Below, in pieces: positions 10,281 to 18,100 of a stretch of DNA of 20,603 nt (its first letter is position 1; each line of letters starts with the position of its first letter). This stretch comes from Acanthamoeba lenticulata (Eukaryota; Discosea; Longamoebia; Acanthamoebidae). The notes below the pieces were generated by a model that was not told the origin of the DNA, made no database searches, and saw only the letters and a program-made list of their open reading frames with translations. The DNA is taken from NCBI GenBank assembly GCA_002179805.1, contig NAVB01000196.1:1-20603 (forward strand), given 5' to 3'. The position numbers were made by a program, and so were the translations under genes.

Positions 10281-12563
10281 ATGCGGTTCGGGGGGACGTG
10301 GTGGATCTTCCTCCTGCTAGGGATGGTGCTTGTGTGCAACCTTGTCGTCCTTTTCACGTTTGTTGAACGACACAAGCCTGCTGAAGAGCCAGTTCTGGCG
10401 AGCGAACACAACGCTCTAGTGGCCGATCATGCTGCCCTCCAGAACCTCTTAAAGCGAGTTACAGCCGAACGTGATGCCCTTCTCAACGGCCAAACTCCTC
10501 TGGGATCTGCGCCTGGAGAAGCGCAAAGAGGAACGGAAGACTTGATTCGAGAGATCAAGCAGCACTCAGGGCAGCTAGCAGAGGCCCTTCAACGCAAGGC
10601 CTCGCAAGCCTTGCTCGACCACCTCACCAAGCTTCAGAATCCACCGTCCTGCTCGCCCTCCGAGTACGCCTGCTGTCCACTGCTTTTTCCTCCTCGCAAC
10701 AGCTGACGTAGCGCGCGGGTTGCTGGCGCAGAGGGCGCTTCATGGTGTGCCCCATGGCGAGCACCTGTGGGTTCGGATGCGCCTTCCACCACCTGGTCTA
10801 CTGCTTCATTGCCGCTGTCAGCGACAACCGCACAATGGTCATCAGCCACGACGCCAGCGACTGGGTGTGCGTGTTCCGCATTATTTTATTTTTTAAAAAT
10901 TAATTACGGTGTGTCATCATCCTTGTTTTATTTTTGGGCCTAAGAGATTTACGCGTGCTGGATGGCGCGGCGGTCCCACACACACAGGTACGCCGAGGGC
11001 TGCGAGGACGAGGATCGCCCCTCGGGCTGGGAGTGCTACTTCCAACCCATCTCTTCGTGCCACGCCTCGGAGGTTCGCGATGGGGCGAGTGCGTTTCTCT
11101 CTCCTCCGACTTGTCATCATTCCCCGCCTCCCACGCACATGAATGGCGATGGAGAAGGCGTAGGACGAGTCCCCTCCTACTGACCTTGCGCGCACAACCT
11201 CAGACATCGCTCAGTGGCGCCAAGGAAGCACCGACAGCGTCACCACGGTGGAATTCTGGTCGCGTCCATCGCGAGGGGCCAACTTCTTGCCGTGGGCTTC
11301 CACCGATGGTGCTCTTCCCCTCCTCCCGCCAACATTCTCTCCTATCCACAGTCTCGCGTTGGCAGTCATGGCTGGTCATGAATTCTGCAATTGATGCGTG
11401 AACACTCGGCCAGGCGATCAAACCAACGATCCGTTCTACATCGCGAAGGCTGCCAAGGACATCCTGGGCCTCGTGCCGCACGGCGAGCTCGGTGCGGTGT
11501 CTCCCAAGGATGACCCCAGCCCCCAGTTGGACTGACAATAGTGCTCGTACGTTTGCGCGTAACGTATATCACACGTGCGCACAGGCGATCTCAGGGCGTG
11601 GTTCGTGGGGCAGCTCGAGAAGTACCTGATCCGGCCCAACGCTTACACCGCCAAGTCCTTGCGCGTACGGCGCACCATTCCCGCCCCCCACAGCCAATCA
11701 CCGCTGTCACCCAGTGGGTGCTGACGTGGTGCAATGATTGGCGCGCGCTTGGGGGACGGTCTGCAGACGATCCACGCCAACCTGGCGCCCGTTCCAGGCT
11801 CCAGCGTGGCGCTCACTACTGCGAAAGTGGACCCGGATGACGTGGACGACTGGTGGAGGGCCCCGTGGGAGTACCCCATCGATCAGGTGCCTATGCGCGA
11901 GCAGGATGTCGGAAACTGGCGCCACCCCATCGCCGGCATGCACGTGCGGCGCACGGACCACGGCGCCGAGGCGCCCTTCCGGGAGGTTCATGAGTACCTG
12001 GACCAGATTCAGAAGTGGTGGTCCACCCACCCTGAGAACGGCAGTGCGCTTCCCCATCATGCGAATCCTCTCCTCGCTGATACTAGCTGGCTGGCTGACA
12101 AGTGGCTGCTCCTCGTCCTCTTCCTCCTGCGCGGCTCATTCGTGGTTTCCTTCCTGGCGCAGAGCGTCAGCTGAGGATCTACCTGGCCACCGACGAGCCC
12201 AAGGTGATCGAAGAGGCCGGAATCAAGTATCCCCAGTTCCTGTTCCTCACCACCCAGCACGGCGGCCGGGCGTCGGGTGAGGGCGAGCGGAGCGGGAGCG
12301 TCCACACGGAGAGCCTCCTCTCCGATCTGTTCCACTTGTCCGCCTGCGACTTCTTCGTTGGGACGGCGTCTTCACAAGTGACCAGGTTCGCACGCACTCT
12401 CCTTTCAATCCTCTAGGGAGAGCCCTCTCGCCGTAAGCTGACGACATGGGGCGGTGCCTCGCGGCTGCACAGGATGGCGTATGAACTGATGCAAACTCGA
12501 GCACTCGATCGCCACAACTGGCGGTCGTTTACCTCCCTCGACGCGCCCTGGTACTTCCCGTGA
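10281..12563 (+). CDS. FUT8: Alpha-1,6-fucosyltransferase, FUT8 type (GT23)
   Basis: FUT8 transfers fucose from GDP-fucose to the innermost GlcNAc of N-glycans in the Golgi. Proposed exons are 10281-10663, 10732-10866, 10988-11088, 11204-11308, 11414-11491, 11585-11664, 11767-12043, 12163-12385 and 12473-12563, giving 490 residues. A membrane anchor at residues 7-27 and a helical stem (about 40-105) indicate a type II Golgi protein. Family matches follow: LQNPPSC, CGFGCAFHHLVYC, the QLEKYLIRP helix, HVRRTD (353-358, with the paired Arg that bind GDP-fucose), RIYLATDEP (Asp397), and SSQVTRMAYELMQT (Ser456 to Gln458 region). The protein stops soon after SLDAPWYFP, so it lacks the C-terminal SH3 domain of animal FUT8 (575 residues). 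The acceptor at 11766 was chosen by phase; the insert before HVRRTD is longer than in animals. All other junctions restore conserved sequence. Confidence 0.94.
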
Positions 12564-13166
12564 GGAGGGCAGGGGAAGGACTCCTGCTGCTTTTTCTTTC
12601 CTCTTGGCCGAGAGTGAGTGCTCCCCATTGCGCTGTATCTACGTGGGCAGCACATGCTTGTCTCCTCTTCTTGGCGCGCATGGCGCCAGGCAACTCAAAA
12701 ATGAACGCGACGTGAGAGCTGGCTGTTGCGGCCTTAACCACTTGCGAAGACTCGGGGTAACGCGACTGCAGTACTTTTCGCTTCTTTAACCCGTGGCCAG
12801 TCAACCACCTCCGATCCCCGCTTGCGGATCACGACGCCGCATGTCGAGCTCGGCCATCAGCTCTGTCAGGGGCTGCGGCCCAGCTCCCCATCTCCTCCGC
12901 CGAGCTGCCCCGGTGGCCCAGGCCCGGGCAGGAATCCAGCAACTGACAAAACTTTTCCCACGCAACCGAGGGAAAACTGGGAGGAACAGCTGCAACTCAT
13001 GAAATTTCCAATCCCGCCAGGAGGCATCGAGCAAACGAACAAAACGGACCGCTCAGCCACAGCGTAGCGACCAAACCAGAATCTAAATCACACTGACGAC
13101 AGATCGCGTCTTCTTTGTGACGAGAGCTACCATTCTACTACCTTCATTTGTTTGACTCGTTCGAAG
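12564..13166. other. Intergenic region, 603 bases
   Basis: This spacer holds the 3' flank of FUT8 and the promoter of the next gene. Small open frames occur on both strands but resemble nothing known and have atypical codon use. A short GC-rich hairpin (TGGCGC and GCGCCA arms) lies near 12670-12690. I searched for tRNA-like cloverleaf arms and TATA boxes by eye and saw none. Confidence 0.5.
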
Positions 13167-14582
13167 ATGGCACTCGCGCGGCCGCCCCTCGACGTGCGGC
13201 TGCAAATCGTTAAGCAAGAATCTGTTACGCAGGATGTGTCTTTTGTAAATGGGCAGACTAAGGTGGTTCACTCCTGCATTAAGGGCTCGCCGTTCAAGCT
13301 CGAGCTGGCCCTCGTTGGCAACTTCGAGCGCTCGGTGATCAACTTCAACCGCTTCGTTATCACCGCGGTACTGCTTTATGACTACGCCGAGGGCAACCGA
13401 GGCCTGGAGGAGCGTCAAGTGAGCTTCGTCAAGACTCGGCCGCTTGAAGTTCTCGAGTACAGCGTGAACGACGCAGGCGACCGACTCACACTCATTGTCG
13501 TCCTCCACGTCCTTTCATCGCAACACGAGCACAGCCTCTTCCTCATCAAGATCGCCAACGCTGACCTCGGACTCGTGGCAATCTCACAACCGATTCGTGT
13601 CGTGAGCAAAGAGCTCCAGCTCAAGGGCAAGGCCAAGCCGCGGCAAGCTACCGCGGCTGCAACTGCTGCTGCCTCCAGACGTCCACTCACGGAAGAGGTC
13701 GTGCAGTATCTCCAGCGCATCGAGTCGCAGTCACAGACCCACCATCAGCTCCTCCTCTCCATCTTAGAGCACCTGGCCGGCAACGAGGCCGCTGCCACGG
13801 TGGGCGAACGTCAGCAACCTTCGCAGCGGTCGTCCTTTGAGGGCGTGCCGGGCGAGCCGGCCGCCAAGCGCCAAAAGACGGACGACCACAAGACGGACAC
13901 CCAGACCAGCACCAAGAACCACAACAACAGCGGCAGCAACGCCAGCGATACCGCCAGCAGCACCAGCGGGTCGGACGTCATCTCGCCATCGTTCGAGGAG
14001 AGCTTCGCGACGTTGGTGCGGGCGTTCGGCTGCCTGCCCCGGGATCAGCGGACCGAGACGGTGCGCCGAACGGTGCGCTCGTGCCCCGACAGGGAGACCA
14101 TGTCCGACATGCTGGGCCACCTGGCTGCCGCTGGTATGTTGGGCAGCTTCGGCCTGGCCAACCTCAACGGCTCTGCTGGCGCGCCGACCGCCCTCCCATC
14201 TTACGACACAGCGCCCATGTCGTTGCCGTCGAACATGACGATGATGATGCGCAATGTCAAGCCCGAGCCGACATCCGACTTGGCCGACCAGGTCATCGGC
14301 GACATGTCCGGTATGCCCACTTCGACCACCGGCTCGTTCGCCTCGACGCCTCGCGCCCCGTCGCTTTCTCAGCTGCCGTACCTCCCTCCGGCCACGTACG
14401 AGCCCAACAACGGCGTGCCTCCGCACCTGCTCCAGCCCCAGCAAGGCCCCGACGACAGCGAGAGGAAGCAGCAGATGTACGCACAGCAGGATCTGGACAC
14501 CAGCAAGCTCTACAACGAGCTCTTTGCCTCGTGGCCCTATGAAAACCTCAACAACAGCCTCTCGCAGTCGCAACAGCTCTGA
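13167..14582 (+). CDS. Probable transcription factor, CudA/STAT-like DNA-binding region (tentative)
   Basis: An intronless frame of 471 residues starts at the ATG at 13167; the open frame extends only slightly upstream without another ATG. Residues 1-150 look like a compact strand-rich domain: SPFKLELALVGNFE, FVITAVLLYDYAEG, LIVVLHVLSSQHEHSLFLIK and a closing QPIRVVSKELQ. The SSQH...FLIKI and PIRVVSK pattern recalls the CudA-type, distantly STAT-related DNA-binding domain known from Dictyostelium; this is recognition by eye and uncertain. After it come an Ala-rich linker, a helical segment at about 175-205, a basic AAKRQK cluster (232-237) that could be a nuclear signal, Asn/Ser-rich and Thr-rich low-complexity sequence, a short helical region near 275-325, and a Pro/Gln-rich tail suited to activation. 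The architecture is typical of an amoebozoan regulator. Coding status is well supported by length and high GC3; the function is inference. Confidence 0.65.
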   Translation: MALARPPLDVRLQIVKQESVTQDVSFVNGQTKVVHSCIKGSPFKLELALVGNFERSVINFNRFVITAVLLYDYAEGNRGLEERQVSFVKTRPLEVLEYSVNDAGDRLTLIVVLHVLSSQHEHSLFLIKIANADLGLVAISQPIRVVSKELQLKGKAKPRQATAAATAAASRRPLTEEVVQYLQRIESQSQTHHQLLLSILEHLAGNEAAATVGERQQPSQRSSFEGVPGEPAAKRQKTDDHKTDTQTSTKNHNNSGSNASDTASSTSGSDVISPSFEESFATLVRAFGCLPRDQRTETVRRTVRSCPDRETMSDMLGHLAAAGMLGSFGLANLNGSAGAPTALPSYDTAPMSLPSNMTMMMRNVKPEPTSDLADQVIGDMSGMPTSTTGSFASTPRAPSLSQLPYLPPATYEPNNGVPPHLLQPQQGPDDSERKQQMYAQQDLDTSKLYNELFASWPYENLNNSLSQSQQL

Positions 14583-15192
14583 GCCGACAGCGCCACCTCC
14601 CTTGTATAGCACATGATCCCTCCCGTTCTCCTTCCACTCTCTTCCTCCTTGTTGTTGTTGTGTAAATAGCACCGGTGTGTGTACATACATGTTGACTTGC
14701 CCGCGCGGGCACCTCATAACAAGCTGTTCCCCAAGGGTCAGGAAGTTGCGGTTGACGTGTCGCCCGTGTTCTCGGTCGTGGTCCTGCTCTGCTTTTCGCG
14801 TTGCTTTGCCTTGGCCGCCACCGCGCCGCCCTGATCGGTTGCCACCACGGCGGGGGGAGGGGTTGGGTGAGACTCCAAGTAGTCAAACGGTCAAGCACCC
14901 ATGGGCAACCTTGGACTGAAAGCTGCCTTGGCTACAGCAGCAACAGCACAGCCTCTTCATCCGGGTGAGGCACAGGCCCATGTTTGGCGACTCTTCTTGG
15001 TGGTTGTAGTTAGGCCGCTCGGGCCAACCAGGCGCCACCGGAAGAAGCAAACTGCGGCCAATGGGTCCCAGCAGGCAAAGGGCAAGGAAAAGCAGGAGCT
15101 GCAGCTGGCCAAAAGACGGCAGCTGCTGGTGGTGCCCTGCCGTGAATCAGTTCAACTGATTCCTTGTACGCGCGTGTGAGTGCCGCTGCCGC
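14583..15192. other. Intergenic region, 610 bases
   Basis: The first 100 bases are the probable 3' UTR of the preceding gene, with TTG repeats and TGTAAATAGC. An open frame at 14901-15179 has biased composition and no recognisable domain, and its possible splice to the next exon is less convincing than the ATG at 15193, so it is not called. The palindrome at 15145-15161 lies near the right end. No RNA gene was seen. Confidence 0.45.
15145..15161. promoter_or_regulatory. 17-bp palindrome upstream of Raptor start
   Basis: AATCAGTT and AACTGATT flank a single C, a perfect inverted repeat that ends 31 bases before the proposed Raptor ATG. Its inner 13 bases are identical to those found next to the SAM gene start at 3341-3353. 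It may bind a dimeric or Myb-like factor or mark the transcription start region. This is inferred from symmetry and position only. Confidence 0.3.
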
Positions 15193-18100
15193 ATGATGGA
15201 GAGGGTACGTACCCACACCAACCGCGAGGTGAATCAGTCTTGTTTTATTTCCATTTGTGGTGCCTCATTTTCGTCGTCCACCAGCAATCCTCTTTTCAGG
15301 TGGGCGAAGTGGATGGAAGCTTGGAAGGAGGAGGCAGTGAAATAAAGATAGGAGCGACCAAGAAAGCAGGGGGCCGTCTCGGTACCGTCTACTTCGCCGA
15401 CTCGCGATTCAGGGATAACGCCAACGCGGACCCCACACAAAAGCATCAGGTTGCCAAATGGCGTATGAAGCAGCGCGTACCACTCCCTGGCCCCATCTTC
15501 AATTTATTGCCCTCCCTGTTTTCCAGGAGTTATTGTTGTTGACGTCTGCTGCCGGTGTGGTGGGCTGGTGTGTGTGACGTGAAAAGATGAAAACCGTGAG
15601 TGTGGCCTTGGTGTGCTGCCTCAACATTGGGGTCGACCCGCCCGACATCATGAAGCCTTCCCCATGCGCGAGACTGGAGTGCTGGCTGGGTATGTCTTTC
15701 TCCCATTTTGTACAGCCCCCCAATCCCAATTGGCCGTGTGCCCTGACCTTGCCCGTGCGTGTGTGTGTGTGTGTTTGCTTTTTGCGTCGCCACCACACAA
15801 ACGCAAACACGCCAAATGCAGATCCCTTCTCCCAGTCGTCAGCCAAGGCGCTTGAGCAAATCGGCAAGAACCTCCAGCAGCAGTACGAGCGCTGGCAGTC
15901 TCGAGTACGCGGGCTTTCATTTATCCCCCCCCCATGCCTTAAGGTGGCGGCTGACGCTCTGTCTGGCTGGCTCCCTGTGTGCAGGCGCGCTACAAGCAGA
16001 GCCTGGACCCGACGGTGGAGGAGGTCAAGAAGCTGTGCGTGTCGCTGCGCCGGAATGCCAAGGATGAGCGCGTGCTGTTCCATTACAACGGACACGGCGT
16101 GCCCAAGCCGACGAGCAACGGCGAGATTTGGGTGTTCAACAAGAACTACACCCAGTACATCCCGCTCTCCATCTACGAGCTTCAGACCTGGATGGGCAGC
16201 CCGTCCATCTACGTGTTCGACTGCTCGGCGGCGGGCCTCATCATCCAGTGGTTCAACCACTTCGCCGAGCAGCGCCAGAAGGAGAGAGACCAGGGCACCG
16301 CGCAGGGCGTCGTGATCAAGGACTACATCCTCCTTGCCGCCTGCGCCGCTGACCAGGTGCGCCCTGCCGCCCTTCCCCCGCCCCCTGCAGCCTTACGCCA
16401 TCCGACGTGAGGCCGGCACGCTGAGCGCTCCCTCGCGTGCGTGTGTGTGTGTGTTTTATGGGCGGGCTTATTCCCCACAGATCCTGCCGATGAACCCGCA
16501 GCTGCCCGCCGACGTGTTCACCGCGTGCCTGACGACGCCCATCAAGATGGCCCTCCACTGGTATTGCCAGCACACGCTCATCAAGGACGTCAACACCGAC
16601 CTCATCGACAAGCTGCCCGGCCGGCTCAACGACCGCCGCACCGCCCTCGGCGAACTCAACTGGTACCCGCTAGCCTCCCAGCCACCATCTTGTGCGGCCG
16701 AGGCGCTGATCGTGACCGCTACACGGGCGCGCGCGCACACACACATGCACGCAGGATCTTCACGGCGGTGACGGACACGATCGCGTGGAACCTGCTGCCG
16801 CGGGACCTGTTCCAGAAGCTGTTCCGGCAGGACCTGCTCGTGGCGTCGCTGTTCCGCAACTTCCTGCTGGCCGAGCGGATCATGCGGTCGGCCAACTGCA
16901 CGCCGCTCTCCTACCCGGCGCTGCCGTCGACCTTCCAGCACCCGATGTGGAACGCGTGGGACCTGGCGGCCGACATGTGCCTCGCGCAGCTCCCGGCCCT
17001 CCTGGCCGACCCGGCCACCGAGTACCAGCACTCGCCCTTCTTCACCGAGCAGCTGACGGCGTTCGAGGTGTGGCTCGAGTTTGGCTCCGAGGCCAAGAAG
17101 CCGCCGGAGCAGCTGCCCATCGTGCTGCAGGTGCTCCTCAGCCAGGCCCACCGCCTGCGCGCGCTCGTGCTGCTGGCCCGCTTCCTCGACCTCGGGGCCT
17201 GGGCCGTGAACCTGGCCCTCTCCGTGGGCATCTTCCCCTACGTCCTCAAGCTCCTCCAGAGCCCCGCCGTGGAGCTCCGCCAGACGCTCGTCTTCATCTG
17301 GGCCAAGATCCTCGCCCTCGACAAGTCCTGCCAGCTCGACCTCGTCAAGGACAACGGCCACAACTACTTCCTCAACGTGCTCGCCTCCTCCAGCGTCCCC
17401 TCCGACCAGCGCACCATGGCCGCCTTCGTGCTCGCCACCATCTGCGACAACTGCCGGTATGCAATAATATCTGTTTTTGTTTGTTATTTCTTTATTCTTT
17501 ATTTTTTTATTAGTTTCGTTTGTTTCTTTGTTTCTTTTGTTTCTTTTTTTTGTTTCTTTTTTTTTCGTGGCGAGACTGAGGACTGAGCTTCCCGACATCG
17601 CAGGCCGGGCCAGTCGGCGTGCCTGAACGGCAAGCTGGTGTCGATCTGCCTGGCCCAGATCAACGACCCCGACCCGCTGCTGCGCCGATGGATCGCGCTC
17701 TGCCTGGCCAAGCTTTGGGAGAACTTTGACGAAGCCAAGTGGGCCGCCCTCCGCGATGGCGCCCACAAGCGGCTCTGCTCCCTCCTCACCGACCCGGCCC
17801 CCGAGGCACGAGCCCCATCCCTTGCCCCTCTTCGTCCGCTTGCTTGCCTGCTTGCCGGGCCGCGCCTGCCTCTCGTGGCACGGAGAGAGAGTGACCGGAG
17901 CCTTTCCTCTCTCGCCCACATGCAGGCGCGCGCGGCGGCCGTGTATGCGCTGGGGACCTTCATGGGCGGGGCCTCGGGCTCGGAGCAGCGGAAGAACGTC
18001 GAGCTCAACCTCGCGGTCACTCTGCCTGTGGTGACGGCCGACGGCAGCCCGATGGTCCGGAAGGAGCTCATCGTCGCCCTCTCGCGCCTCGTCCACTCCT

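Noticed and set aside
12650..12850. Possible RNA gene with small hairpins
   Set aside because: The short inverted repeats do not form a cloverleaf, and no tRNA T-arm or snRNA motif is visible.
13764..14717. A 317-codon minus-strand open frame
   Set aside because: It is antisense to the probable transcription factor gene, Arg/Gly/His-rich, and without any family signature.
14901..15179. Possible first exon of Raptor beginning MGNLGLKAAL
   Set aside because: It can be joined in phase to 15300 through GTGTGA at 15174, but the composition is unlike Raptor and the ATG at 15193 with a GTACGT donor is a simpler fit. It remains a weak alternative.
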